The position numbers were made by a program, and so were the translations under genes. The notes under the pieces were generated by a model that saw only the letters and a program-made list of their open reading frames with translations, did not search any database and was not told the DNA's origin. Source: Loxodes magnus (Eukaryota > Ciliophora > Karyorelictea > Loxodida > Loxodidae). Taken from it: a DNA stretch of 64,000 nucleotides. Below are positions 26,461-40,600 of this stretch, piece after piece (position 1 is the first letter of the stretch; every line of letters starts with the position of its first letter). Location of the stretch: NCBI GenBank assembly GCA_946699065.1, contig CAMPDV010002010.1:1-64000 (forward strand), read 5' to 3'.

Positions 26461-26544
26461 GGCAGTTTGTCCGAGTCGGTTAAGGAGACAGACTTAAGAT
26501 CTGTTGCACACTAGTGCGCGTGGGTTCGAATCCCACAGCTGCCA
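26461..26544 (+). tRNA. tRNA-Leu(UAA), middle copy
   Basis: Same 84-nt type II tRNA sequence as the copies at 21167-21250 and 55835-55918. The anticodon loop is CTTAAGA and the variable-arm stem GCAC/GTGC. TTTT follows shortly after. Confidence 0.95.
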
Positions 26545-26604
26545 TTTTATATATAATGTAGTTACTAAATAATTTAAGAGTATGATAATATAAGAATGAT
26601 AAGA

Positions 26605-26675
26605 GGCTCTATGGTGTAAGGGTAGCACGTGGGCCTACGGAGCCCAAAATTGGGGTTCAAATCCCTGTAGAGTCG
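26605..26675 (+). tRNA. tRNA-Arg(ACG), middle copy
   Basis: 71-nt cloverleaf with anticodon loop CTACGGA. It lies 60 bp downstream of tRNA-Leu, through a spacer conserved with the other pairs, and is followed by a T7 terminator. Confidence 0.93.
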
Positions 26676-28992
26676 CTTTTTTTAATTTTCATTAGATTTA
26701 GTATGCAAAAAATAATCCCTTAACAATCAAACTAATTTAATGCTATTTTACTAAAAAGAAGAATCATAATCATAAGATTTATTTATGATCTTTTATTATT
26801 ATGTAATAAAACAATCATAGGTGTTCCTTGCAAGCAAAATATGGATATATCATCAAAATATAATCTTTCCTTTTCTAGATTAGACATATGAAACATATTT
26901 AAATAATAAAAGAAAGAAAAATAATAATTTTGAATAACTTTATTTAGATTTTAAAAATCATGGTTTTTAATGAGGCAAGTGATCATAACTTGAAAAACTA
27001 GAAAAATTATATAATTTCCAACTTCATAAATGAACTATTGAAGCTTTAGACTTTTGCTATATAGTAATAGAATTAAAAAAATTAATATAATATTTGATTC
27101 AAACTTAATTGGCTTAACACAGACCTAGAACTTAAAGTTAGCCTCAATTTAATTCAAAATACTTGGGTAGAATACAAGCAATTTATTCTTTTATATCTAT
27201 TAGAGGCTTTAAAGCTTAACGATACTTTTAATTATTAATTTTCATTAAATATATTATAAAGTTAGTTAATTTAAGGTATGCTATATTTAAAAAAATCCCT
27301 AATTATAGATTTTATTATTACTCCATATAAAGAAGATTGACTAATTTTAGAGATAAAAAGCTAAATCTATAAAAGTACTTAATTTTTAGATACCGTTTTG
27401 GTTTGAATTTTCCTTTTAAATAGTACCAGGCTATTATTATTTAACTCTCCTCAGTTCTTAAATTATTATTTCTTTAATTAATATCTATCAACATTCAAAT
27501 ATAAATGAATTGCTTAAAAGAATACTTGCAACATACTTCCACTTTGAATTTAAAAACTTAATTAAGTGGCTTGTTCAAATTAATTATATTATTAATTTAG
27601 TTTTCGATAAATTGTTCTCATTTCAGCTTTTACAATTAATAATTACTAAGCTCTTCTTTTTAGTTATCTTTTCAAATTTAATGTAGTTTTTCTAGTAATG
27701 CTTGCTTTTATTATTATTTTTTCTTTCTTTAATTTTGAAAAATCTTACACATTGAAGAACTTTTATAGATATATACTTAATAAATCTTAAATTAGAGACT
27801 TTAATATCTTCGATTCCTTAATTAAGCATAATAAAGCTATTATTATTAACTTTAAAATGCTCTTTTCACAGATTAACTTAAAGCTTCCTTCTTCTGTAAC
27901 TTTATTTAATAACTCCTTCTAAATTAAAGTGCTACTAATTCTCTATTTTCTTAGTAAGTCCTTCTGATTATAAGAGTCTTAAGATAATTTATTAAGATTT
28001 AAGCATAGAAAGCTACTAATTTATTTTAAAGAAGACATTTACTTTAATTATTCTATTAAGTTATGTTTGCATCCTTTATTAAATTACAGTGCTCATCTAT
28101 TTATTATCTTTCTATCACTTTACTACTAAAAGGTTTATAAACTTTAGATTCTCAGTTTTCCTTTTCAATAATATCCTAAAATTCATCTTAAACTTACTTA
28201 TATAAATGGAAAGAGTAAAGCGCTATATACCTTTGATCTAAAGAAATTAATCTTTATTTAGTTATTAGACTATTAAATTCCTCAATTTAAGTCCTAAAGT
28301 ATAGGATAAATCTATCCCATTTTACTATCAAGCTTGCTTTATTACCTGATTAAATTAGATATTAGGAACTATAGCTAGGAAGTAATTAAAACTAAAGGTA
28401 TATTATATACAAGGATGCTAGATAAAATAATATAAAACTAAGCTATAAAAAGAGTAAGCAATCACTTATAAATTACTTAGTACCTTATAATTATTAATTA
28501 TGAAGCTTAACTTATTTAATTTAAATACCTTACATTATCCTTTTTATTAAGCATAAAATACAAGCATTTATGGCTTAGGCTTAACTAAATAGGCTTATAT
28601 CAAAGAAGCAAAAATTAAATTTAAGATTTAAAAAAATAGTTAAATTCCTTGGATTCCAAGTAAAAGATAGAGATATAAAACAAGTACCAAAGGAAATTAA
28701 AATTTTGAATAAATAGATAGAGAGATTTATAATTAAAAGAGCAGCATAATATCAAATTAGACAATGAGATACTTAATTTATGCCTTTAGCTGGCATTATT
28801 TATATAATACGGTAGCTAAGGTATTAAATATGATATAAATTAATATAGCCTATTAAGATTAAAGAGAGCTTATTGTTTAGCTTATACTTGACTTAAGTTT
28901 AGTTTTCATATTTCTCTATTTTAGCTAATTATCATCTTTATTTATTTAAGTTACCTTTAATTTTTTATCTTCTTTTAATTCAATTTTAAAAA
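26676..28992. other. A+T-rich intergenic region
   Basis: No protein, RNA or repeat is recognised. Confidence 0.55.
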
Positions 28993-31900
28993 ATGACGAA
29001 GTGACTTATCTTTAGTCAGATGGTACTTCTTTCTCTTCAGCTTTAATTAGATTTCTTCGACATTTAAACTCCTAACACACCCTAGAACTTTTCTCCTTCA
29101 ATCAATTCAAGTTTTCATAATTTTTCTTATTATAATTATGATCCTTTGAACCAATAAAGATATTCTATAACAGCTTGATTGAAATTTGGTTAGCAAAAAT
29201 TAAATGAAAGGGATTTTGGCTACTATATAAATATATAAAGAAACTCTAATAATTACATAGAACTTGGAGTAAATTAAAGTTAGATAACATAATAAACTAC
29301 TTTTTAAGTTCACTAAAGAGTGAGTAGTGCTTACTAAAATTTTACGTTAAGCATTTCGCTTGTAAGTGATATTTGAGTTTTTATTGCCTTTTCCTGAAAT
29401 AATAGTGGTTGGAATTAACTTTTCCTTACTCATTCCTAATTGTAAAATCAACTTTAAAATAAATTATAGAAACTTAATCCTTTTGTAAGTTTTATTAATA
29501 GTGACAACATTTATTAAGGAACTTTTGCTTCAACTTTTAATTTCAAAGGATCAGTTTATGCCCTAAGATACTGGAAAAATACTTATTTCAATTAGAGTGA
29601 CTTTTATTTAATATACAACTAACCTTATTAAGGATTCACATCACTACCAAGTCAGTTATTATGTGATATTTCGTGCTCTAGATGCTTTGATTCATCAGCA
29701 TAAAAATGTTTACAGTGCTTTGATAATTCTTGATCACTTTAAAATGGATAGTGCATTTGTACATAAAAATTATCGCTTGAAAACCAATGTTCTTAAGCCT
29801 GTCCAGACAATCAGCAAGATGCTAACAATGATAATAAATGTGGATTATGTAATGATACTTTACCTTTCTGTGAAGAATGCGATTAATAAGGAGTAACATG
29901 CTCGAAGTGCATGAATAATTCCTCTTTAGTTCAAGGAGAATGTATTTCCTGTTAGACTTACGATGAATTTTGTATAGGTTGTGATGCTTTTATGTGCCTC
30001 TAATGTTGGGACGGCAAAGAGTTTATAAATAATGTATGCCAAGATTAATGTCTAGTAGGATAGTATTACTAGAATGGAGTTTGCTAATTCTGTAGCTAAA
30101 AATGAAATTTTTGCTTTTAATGTGACAATTAACAGTGCTTAGTATGCCAACCAAACTACATATTAAAGAATAAAGTTTGCTATTCCTGCTTAGAATTAAT
30201 TCAAGATTGTTCTTAATGCTCGCAAGATGGAAGTTAATGCTTAGAATGTGATCAAAATTCTTTACTAAAATTAACAAGCGGTGTCTGCTTAGCAGATTGT
30301 AAGGATAATGAACAAGACATAGACTAAAACGGAGTTTGTTTACCTTGCAATTTAGAATGAGGCTTTTGCTAAAGATGTAATGATTCGTAGTGCTTAGAGT
30401 GCTAATCAGGCTATTATCTTGCAGATTAAAAATGTGCAGCTTGCTCAGAATTAATAGAAAATTGCTCTTATTGCTCTTAAGATGGAAATTAATGCTTATA
30501 GTGTAATTAAAGCTATTCCCTGAAACTAACACATAATTAATGTCAGGATTAATGTCCTGATTAAGAACAAGATTACGATTAAGATGGAGTTTGCTAATCA
30601 TGCATATAAAATATTCCTTAATGCTCTAAATGTAAGCAAGATTAAAAAGCATGTGCAGAGTGTATTTCAGATGAATATTACTTTTCATAAAATGAATAAT
30701 AATGTTCACTTTGCAGTAATCAAATAAGTAACTGTAAAAGATGTAACTTACAAGGAAATATTTGCATAGAATGCTTTGAAAATTTCAATATCTATAATGA
30801 TATTTGCATTGAAAAATGCCCTAATAATACTTTTTAGACCTAGAATTTTCAGTGTCTAAAATGCGGTCAAAAAATTGCAAATTGCGATTTATGTAGCGAC
30901 GACTGAAAAAGTTGTATCAAATGCCAAGAAAATTACATATTTCAAGAAGTAGACAATAAAATTATGTGTGTTAGTTAAGAATTTTGTTCATAAAGCCAAG
31001 TAAAGATTGATGGAGCTTGTGAAGAATGCGATTTAATTTTAGACTGCTAGAAATGCTTAAATAATCAAACTAGCTTAACTTAGTTATAAGACTGTGTTCA
31101 ATGCAACAAAAATTTTACTAACTATTTTAAAATTTGCGAATAAAATTAGACTTAAGAAGAATAAGAAATTAACTAAGATTAGAATAAAGAAGAAATACCA
31201 GAATCATTAGATGATTTCGACGTTACAACTTAAGAGAAAGAACTTATAAAATCAAGTTTTTATTTAAAGTCTTCCTTAACATAAGTAGTCTTCGTTGGAA
31301 CAGTAAGCTTGCTAATACTCTCATTATTTACCTTAACTTAAAGATTTTTAGGGTAATATTTTCTTTTATAAGCTCTATTGATCACTTAGTTAATCTTGGT
31401 TAATGCTTACATAGATGTTAAGAGAACGGAAAATATAAACGCATATTACTTCATGAACTTCAATAATAATCAGCCTGTAGGTGGAATAAATAACAATGAC
31501 TTCTTATAATTTGACTTAGATTCTAAAAAACTACCAATTGATAAATCAATTTACTCACTTCTAAATTACGAAAGTTTCGCCTTAATAGCAAACTTAATGA
31601 GCCCTTTATTCATTATATTTATATTACTCTTTATAGATTTATTACTGAAGTGTATTGGATATATTGGTTGGAAATAAAAAATAGAGAAGGTAAGAACTAA
31701 GTTTACTAATAGAAATTATATTTCAATAATGTATAATCTAAAAACTCTTTAGATTAACATAGCTATTATGATGCAACTAACCCATTTTGATATCACTGAT
31801 TCTTATACCGCTTTCAACTCCTTTCTCTCAATTATAGTTTTGGTAAGTTTTTTATTTAGATAATTCAACTAATTACCATTTTATAAAGCTTTATGATTCT

Positions 31901-32702
31901 CAAAAAATTCTTCAATTTGCAGTAGAAATTTGAGGTAATCAAGGAAGAAGCACTCAAGAAATAAATAGATCAGATAAAAGCAAAATATACCTTTTATTTC
32001 GAGCAAAAGGTACAAAATAATTTACCTTAAACTTTGTTTCAAACTTTCTTCTTGCTAAGAAGATTTTTTATAGGTCTTATTGCAATAGTGCTAGTAGAAT
32101 ACCAAGTAGTTTAAATAATAATGTATACAATTCACTGTCTGGTTTGGTTTTTCTACATAGTAATTTATAAGCCTTTTGCAAGTTCTCTATTATTTTATTC
32201 AGAAATTTTTGGTGAGTTTTTACTTCTTTTTATCTACTTCTTCAATTTTTACTATTTAGATCTAGAAAAAAAAGAAATGACAGAGAAGTAAAGGGAATAA
32301 GCTTATAACTTAGGAGAGTTTATAGTAGCTTTTTGCTGCTGCTATTCCTTAATTACAATAATCATTTCTTTTATTCTAATGCTGGCAGATTTTTATAAGT
32401 CTTGGAAAATTTGTAGACTTAATAAAGCAAAGACCAGAAAAGTGCTTCCAGAGTAAGATAATCAAAGCGGATCTTCTTTAGTAAATATATTTCAAAGTTA
32501 AAACTAAAGTAATCATTAAATAGCAACCAGTGAAACCAAAAGAACTGATAGAATATAATTAGAAACCACAAAAGAGGAGATCAAAGCTGAGAGAGATAAG
32601 TAAAGAAATTTAAAATAGAATTAGAAACGATAAATCAGCAAAGGCGAAAAGAAGAGAGTATAGAAAAGAAAACCACCTAAGATTGTATTTTAATTTGAAT
32701 GA
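28993..32702 (+). CDS. LamG-like, cysteine-rich (GFR/furin-like) multi-pass membrane receptor
   Basis: Signal peptide MTKWLIFSQMVLLSLQLQL. Residues about 50-220 resemble a LamG/concanavalin-like sandwich (SITAWLKFGQ, ELGVN, WVFIAFSW, GSVYALRYW). Residues about 224-715 are dense CxxC repeats of the growth-factor-receptor/furin-like type (for example CSQDGSQCLECDQN). The C-terminal half has several membrane segments, starting VVFVGTVSLLILSLFTL near residue 765, and a lysine/glutamine-rich cytoplasmic tail. TAA/TAG read as Q and TGA as W (about 10 sites, all upstream of about 30910); TGA at 32700-32702 ends it. Removing a 17-nt intron gives 1231 codons exactly. Such proteins are common ciliate surface proteins; ligand and role are unknown. 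It is the only non-LIVBP receptor gene in the window. Confidence 0.85.
31843..31859 (+). other. 17-nt spliceosomal intron
   Basis: GTAAGTTTTTTATTTAG interrupts codon phase after codon 950 of the receptor. Splicing it joins FNSFLSIIVL to IIQLITILQSFMILKKFF, continuing a hydrophobic segment and restoring the frame to the TGA at 32700. Without it the downstream frame is incoherent. Tiny introns of similar size are known in heterotrich ciliates. Confidence 0.85.
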
Positions 32703-35700
32703 AACTTATTAACTATAAACAATTAAAGAGACTATTATAAAATTAATTATAGCTTTATATCTTTAATAAGTTATTTTATAAGCAATGTGCCCCAATTCTA
32801 ACTTAGTCAATTTTAATTTAATAAGTTGTATACTTTTGATTTTTAATGAGCTATGATATTCCTTTTAAATAAGATGAAAAAACATTTTTAATTTAGTTAT
32901 ATCTTTACAGTATCAGCTTACTTTATATAATTAGTTTAAGTTTATTATTACTACTAATTGAAAATTTAGCTTCATCATAAGTATTTTTTTACGTAATAGC
33001 ATACCTTTTAATTTATTAGTCTTTTATTTGATTACTTCAAACTACCTTTATTTAATCTCTGTAAACTTTACTTGTACATTAGAAAACCTTTTTCTTTTAT
33101 TTAATCTTGAATATATTAAAAAATTATAAACTCTATAAATAAACAGCTCATTCAGAATGCTAACATTCATCAAGCTTTATCTAGTCTCAACAACAATCAA
33201 ATAACATAGAAGAGAAAAGGATATTCTTAGGATATGCAATTATGCATTAGCAAAGTTTAAATAATATTTTACTATCTAACTGTATAACAATAGCTTCTTT
33301 AGTTTAATAACTAGTTTAATATCTATAAAATAGGCAAAATAACTTAGAGCTCTAATATTAAAAGTATATAGAGTAGCTATTTTAAATTTGTTATCTATTT
33401 TAAACTTAAATTTGGAAGAGAAATTAACTTGCATTACTTAAATACAAAAATGATAAAGCTAAGTTAATTTATGATATATGGTTATTCATATGCTTATGGT
33501 AATATGATTATAAGTAATTTACAAAGTTAAAAGTAGATAATTGGTTGATTTTAGCATTTTTCTATTTTTATTTATTAGTAAAGATGATAAAGTTAAAGAA
33601 TAATAGATTTTGATTAACTTGCTAAATAGCAAAACTGAGATAATAATATGATAGTGGCTAATAAGAATATTAAGTCTAGTTCAACAAGATATTTCTTAAT
33701 AGAGATATATTAGATAGCTAAGACTTTTACTAAGCTTATAATTTTGTTTGCTATGTGCCATTAAGCAAGTTATCTTATTTTTATCTTTAATATGAGAATC
33801 TCAAGTCAATGCAATATTACACTTTAAAAGTTTGAGATATTAAAGTTCTTAAAATACATTTAATAGCATTATGAAGCTTTATTTACAGGGGAAGCTATTA
33901 TAATAACAAAACAGTTTATTAATGAATAAAATATTCAGTCAACGATGTTATAATCATAGTTAATAAGGCTTATTTTAAAATTGATATAAAGTTTGGTTTA
34001 CTAAAGTTGTATGGTTATAAGAATATCTAGAATGATGATATAAATGAAATTAAGCATAGATGTAAAAAAGACTTATGATATAGAAATGCTAAGTAAAATA
34101 TTTAATTTCATATTATTTCTAAAGAACAAGTAGGAAAATCGGTCAAATAAAGGTTTTAGTTTATGAAAGAAACAATTATCATCCTTAAAACAGTTAGTTA
34201 GAATAACTTTCATTTAGTTGTAATTTAGAAATTTAGAAGCTATTTTCTTTAAAATATCCTTAGTTATTAAAATGAATATAAATGCTTAATTATATAAGAA
34301 AAAGAAAATATTTAAATCATTAATCATAAATTAAAGGTGGAAAGCTAGAAAGAGTCTGTATTACAGAACCTAACAAATTATAAAGAAATAAAATAATAAA
34401 AAATATTATCTTCTATATAAATAATTAGGCAATCAAATAATAATAAAGATTTAAGATAAAATACAAATAATAATTTATATAACTAGTATTAAATATAAGT
34501 CTTAGCTATAAAATTAAATTAGAAAGCTAAATTTTTTTAATTCTAAATGATATTCTCAACTAATTTTAAAATTTAGTAGAAGTTTAATTGAATATTTGTT
34601 ATATTATATACAAATCTTATTTGATTATCTAAGTAATGCTTATCTATGAAATTTAAATTTAATTAATTCCTTTATAATCCTTAACTTATCATTATTCTAG
34701 CACCTTTTATTATTAAATTTTATATTAGTGCTTATAAACAATTTAGTCTTTTATTATGTAGCTATTAGTATAAAATATAAACAAAGGATTATTAGAACTA
34801 ATAAAGATAAAGCTTTACTTTATAACTAGAAATGAATTATAAGTAAATAGTTAGTTTATTATTATTATAGTATTAAGATTATCTATATTTATTATAGATA
34901 TACTTACCATTATTAATAGAAACTTTATAATAACTTTCTATTTTAGTGAACCTATTTCGTAAGTAATAAATTAAGTTATTTGGCATAATACAAGAATAGA
35001 AAATATTTAGAAAGCATATTTAAAGGATTGCTCTAAGCTTTAAAGAAAAGGAAGGTATTAAATTTTGGTAGATATAGGAAATTGAAAAAATATACAGCAA
35101 AGCTATATGATAAAATTGATATTCTGACCTCTTTAGAAAGCAAAAAAAATTTGCTAAGTACATTTTAGATTATCGAGTTTCTAAATTCCATGATTGAATA
35201 TAAAAATTTAATTAAAAAATAAAGAAAAAATTAAATTAAAAGAATAGGCCAAGGGACTTAAGAAAGGTGATAAGAAAATATTTAAAAATTAAGAGCGAAG
35301 AATTTTATTTCGGATTCTCTTCGCAAGAGTCATATTTAAAGGACATAAAACTTAGCAATAAAGTTAAGATATTTAATTTATTTTTGTACTTAGAACTAAA
35401 AAATTATATAAAATTAGAATAAATAGTTTAGAAATATTAATAATTATAAAATAAGATTAGGTCTCCAAATTAAAGAAGTGAAAGATCAAAGATAGAGAAT
35501 AAATATTTAAAAATAAGTTGAAAAAGATGAAGAACTACCGCTAATAATAAGGTATCTGAGCAAAAATATCAAATTTTTTATATTTTAATCTAAATATTAA
35601 AAGATAATAGTAAGAAAAAATCCTTAAATATAGACAATGAAAGAATATAAGGAAAATAAAGAGAAGATAAATTTTAGTAAGTTAGTCTAAGTCGATAAAA

Positions 35701-37603
35701 CAAAAACTTAACGACTAAGAATTTTAAAAAAATGATTATTAATAATAAAAAAAATTAATAAATTTAGATATTAAGAAATATCTGAATTAGTGGAAAAGAT
35801 GATTAAATGATTCTAAAGTGCTAAATTTTAGTTTATCATATTATAGCAACAGTAGCTATACAAGCACAAATACTCATATTTTAATATTCTTATAAATAAA
35901 TCTTTAAACTAAACATCTCAGTTAAATCATAAGCTTAGTAAAGCAAAATAAATACCAAGAGGTATTTCTAATAAAAATAAAAATAATGATTATTTAATTT
36001 TGCCAAGTAAAAAAATTAAAAATAATAAGGTTTAAAGAGATATCTAAATATAAAAAAGACTAAAGGTAAACTCTAATTTTATATCTATATATAAATGAAG
36101 GTATAATTATTAGGTAAAAATGGTATAAAAGATGATTGAAACTAAAACTTAATTCTAAAAATTTAATTATTTAAACTAATTAAAAATTAGAATACTTTTT
36201 CTCCTAAAATGAAGGAAATATATCTAGACTTTAAAATTAATTATATAAAAATAATTCACTTAAAGCAAGCAACTAGAGAAATAAGTTGATAAATTTTTCT
36301 ACCATTGAAATAATTGAAATAAATAATTTAATTTATATCTTTATTTATAAACTCAAACATTTGAATACACTATCTTCAAAGATATTATGATGTTTTAATA
36401 TTGCTTAAATTAAAAGTAGATTTTAAAGTTAAATTTAATAATCTTGGTTTGTATAGTCATGCTTTTAATTTATTAATAAAGAAATTAATATCTAAAAAAA
36501 TCCAATTATCAGATAAATAAATAATCAGATAATCTAAAAAGTCATATTTTGCTAGGGCTTTTGAATTAAATTTTAAGAATTTAGAAAATAGCAAGCTAAT
36601 AAATAGACTTTTTATCTCAAACTTTTTTTATACATTTCTTTAAATTTAAATTTTCTTCAAAATTCTTTAGCATTTACCTCTTATAAAAATAAATAAAAAC
36701 TTCCTTTATACTTTAGAAGATGTTTGCTAAACAAACATTTATGAATAAATAAATTTTAGCATTGCTAAAACATTTAAATTGAATGATAGACTGGAAAGGA
36801 TTTAACTATTACTAATTAGCTAAGCTGAATCTTATTAATTAGTTATAAGTTCTAGGTAAATAACAAAAAGCATAAGATTAATTTTAAATCTAAAGATCTC
36901 ATTCTTATAGTTTGATTATTTAGTTAGCACTATCTTACTTGATTATCTAAACTTAATTTTTAAATCATAAGTTCTATTTCTTTAGTAATAAGCAGTTATT
37001 AATTAAGTTAGTCTTTGGCAATTTTCAATTTTTTTCTTTATTTCTCTAATAAAAGCATACTTATCACTTAATATACCATATAGCTATTAATATGATATGT
37101 TTAGTTAAGCTATTGCTATATCCTCATTTAACTTTAGATTGAACTAATATAATAATGGTATATATTAATTTATTAATAAATGCTTAGAATATAAATTAGA
37201 GTGAGGGTATATAAAGACTATAATTACTCTTCTAGTTAGAGATGCTTATTTAATATGTACTAGTTAAAATATTTATATTATTAAATACACTAACTAGCCT
37301 TTTAGCTAACTATCTAGTTATTTTCTTTATTAGATTAATACTTTTTTAAACAAGAAGCCTTAAGGAAAGAAAGCTATCATATTCATCTGAAAAACTATTT
37401 AGATGCCATGTAGATATCTGAATAAATTTATACTTTAATAAGGTTTAAGCAGAGTATTGGAGCTAATTAGGAGAAGATAAATAGCTAGTGTAGATTTGGA
37501 AATAGCGTAATTGATATATGAAATTAAAGGTATAAATCACTCTTTTTACAATTAATTCTAAATTTAGTTGTAATCTCTTCTAAATTATTCCTTCTTTAAT
37601 AAT
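32703..37603. other. Long A+T-rich intergenic region
   Basis: No gene is recognised. The 35000-36300 part is A-rich on the plus strand with lysine-rich frames lacking any motif; it could be a heavily decayed gene, but I cannot support that. Confidence 0.5.
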
Positions 37604-40600
37604 ATGGAAAGTAAATTACCAATCCTGTTAATTATCCTAATTATAGTAAAGCTAAACGCTTTAAAAATTGCTTTTCTTAATGAATATCGAATAAGTCAAC
37701 CTTATGATGTCAATGCTGCGAAAGAAGGATGGGAAGAAACTTTAAATAAGCATTTTTAAAATAAGTAGTGATTTAGAATTTAAGATATATAACTAGAATT
37801 TGAGTAAATTAAGATAAATAGAAATATAACTAAAAACTTTAACTATTTTACATTAAAGTGAGAGAAATTATAACTAGATATGATCATTGATATGATAAAA
37901 AGCTACCAACTTACCTATTTAATTTCTATTTGAGCTCATTAAAATAAGATAATTCACATAGTTTCAAAGGAGTAAAATAAAAAAATTATTTAAAATAGTA
38001 AGTTCAGTCATTTTATCCTTCCTTCAACTGAATCTCTTACTAAAGTAATAATAAAGTTCTTAGAATAGTTTAAATGAAATTCTTTGGGATACTTTACAGA
38101 TTAATTTACAGGAAGTGAACCTTCAATAATTTAATCAGCTCTAAGAAATTTAGAATATTAATGAATAATTCCTGCTTTTGGCATTGAAAAGATAAATTTA
38201 GGAGATATTTCTTAAGATATTTAAATAAAAGGAATAAGGAAATTTTATAGTACTATCAGCTATAACTTTGAATCCTTTTTAAATTTGATTTTGCAATAAA
38301 ACTATGAAATCAAAGCTTTTATAATGAATATTTAAAACTCCTGGTAAATCTGGAATTTACATGATATCTAGAATATAAACGGATTCGTAGGTTTTAGCTT
38401 TGGAACGGAAATTACTAGGAATGAGATAGAATACTAACTTCATTGTATAGACCTATTTTTAGAGTAAATTGCAAAGGCATTAAAAGAGTAGAAATATATC
38501 AACAATGAATTAGTGAATGGCTTGATATAGAAGCTATTTTCTAGTCAAAGTATTTAGCTTTAAATTTTGAATGTACAACTTAATAAAGTTAAAGTAGTGG
38601 GAATCGTTAATTTAACTTCCATAGTGTATTAGGAATAAATAATTTGGCCTGATGGGACTACTAACATACCAGACAATAGTTTAATTGAAATTCCAATTAG
38701 CATGGTAGCGGACAAAAAAAATCCTGATGGAGTTGACGTGTCATGAGTAACTTATTACTATTGAGGTAGAGAATATGGTGTTTATTATGTTAATAATGTA
38801 AATAACATAATGCCCTATTATAGCTTAAAATCAACCGATATTTTTACAGGAGCTGAATATTTTGATTATGACCATGTCTACAAAGAATGAAGCTAAAAAA
38901 AGTAAGAATATGGTCTACTTCATTACATGCCAGAAACAAGTTCTAATTCTATAGATCTTTATCACTTTTTCGAATAGCAAAACTTTACTATAACATGTAT
39001 CTCTGGTGATAATGCAGCTCCTGATTTATCAAATAAATAAAAATATCCATATTTTGTACGATCAATTCCTTCAGATGCATATTCAGCAGTTTTAGTTGCA
39101 AGAACATGTTATATGTAAGGATGAACAAAAGTAGGAGTAATTTATTAGGATACAGCATGATAAAAGGGAATATATGATTACTTTGTTAAAGAATCAAGTC
39201 ACTTCAGTATAAGCATAGCTAATTAAAATAGAGTAGTAGGTGACATTAAGTCCTAGACTAGCAATGAATCATGAAAAGATATAGTAAAGGAAATATACTA
39301 GAAGACTAGAGTTGTTTTGATTATTGTTTATGAAGATGATGCCAAAATCATAATAAAGCAGTTTTATGAATAGGGGGCGAGAGAAGGAGACTTTTTATTC
39401 ATTTCTTTTTCCTGACTAACCGAAAATTTTGTTTCATAAGACAAAGAAGTAAGTAAGATTCAAGCAGTAGTAAAAGGAGCAATATAATTTACTCCTGCTT
39501 ATTTATAGGGAGATTTTGGGTAAAGTATAAAAAAGTAAATTTAGGAATATTTTAACACCGAGCAGTTAACTAATTATGCCTTCACAGAATTCGATGCTCT
39601 TCTTTTGGGAGTTCATGCTTTGCAAAGTTTGATAAATAAAGGATAAAATTACAAGAAATAGGAAAATATCATAGAGGCAGTTAGAAATACTAAATTCATA
39701 GGAGCAACAGGGAAAGTAAGTATCGAATCAACTTCGAATGATAGATCTGCACTGCCATGAAGTATAGAAAACTATCGGAAAAATGAAAAAGGGATTTGAA
39801 GCATTTAAACTATTGGAGTTTATTGTTTAACATGTGATGTAATTTTTAATTTCGAAAAGCCTTTTATGTGAGGAGATGGAAGTACAGGAAGTCTTGAAGA
39901 TAGTTGAAATTTAGAATGTCCCTTTAAAGAAAGAGAAAGACAAACATTTACGTAAGGTGAAATAATTTAATACGTAGCTTCACTTAGCATGCTAATATTA
40001 GTTATTTCAATTTCTTTTTGAGAGATAAGAAAAAGAAGTGACTATTAATTTGTTAAACTGAAGAGAGTATTTGTAATGTCCAGTTGGGATTTTATTTACA
40101 TTTTTCATATTCTTTTATATACTTTGCAAATCGTTTCAGTTGGTCCAAACTTCTCTGATTATAGTTATTTAGTAGAATTTATTGTAAGCTGTGCAAAACT
40201 TGATTTCGTAAATATTTTTGGAGAGTCTCATAACAAGCAATACTCCAATCAATTAGTTGCATGTGTCATAGCTTCTTTGTGATTAATTAGCCTTTTGAGT
40301 ATTATGCGAAAGTTAGAGTTTTCCAATAAATTATTTCTTTATTTAATTGGAAGTATTTCGTATTATTTAGGCCCGTTTCTAACTTACAGCTTTTTCCTAC
40401 CTCTGAACTGAAACTTTATGGATTTATTTATCTGCGTTGAAGGATTTGACTAAAATCATAATGGATCTCTCGAATTCTCCGAGTCATTTCACTATAAAGA
40501 TTGTAACTGAAAATGTTGATAAGGTAGTCACCTCTTTTTCGTAATAGTATGCTTTATTTCCTTCATTATCTATACAATCTTAGGAACTAAAACCCTTCTA

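Noticed and set aside
26461-26544. Suppressor tRNA reading UAA as glutamine
   Set aside because: UAA here is the anticodon, so the tRNA reads UUA; the long variable arm identifies it as tRNA-Leu.
30023-30601. 192-residue minus-strand standard-code ORF
   Set aside because: It lies antisense to the cysteine-rich repeats of the receptor gene at 28993-32702, and its repeats mirror that coding sequence.
35000-36300. A-rich stretch with long open frames
   Set aside because: With all three stop codons potentially sense, openness means little, and the frames show only K/N/I-rich composition without motifs.
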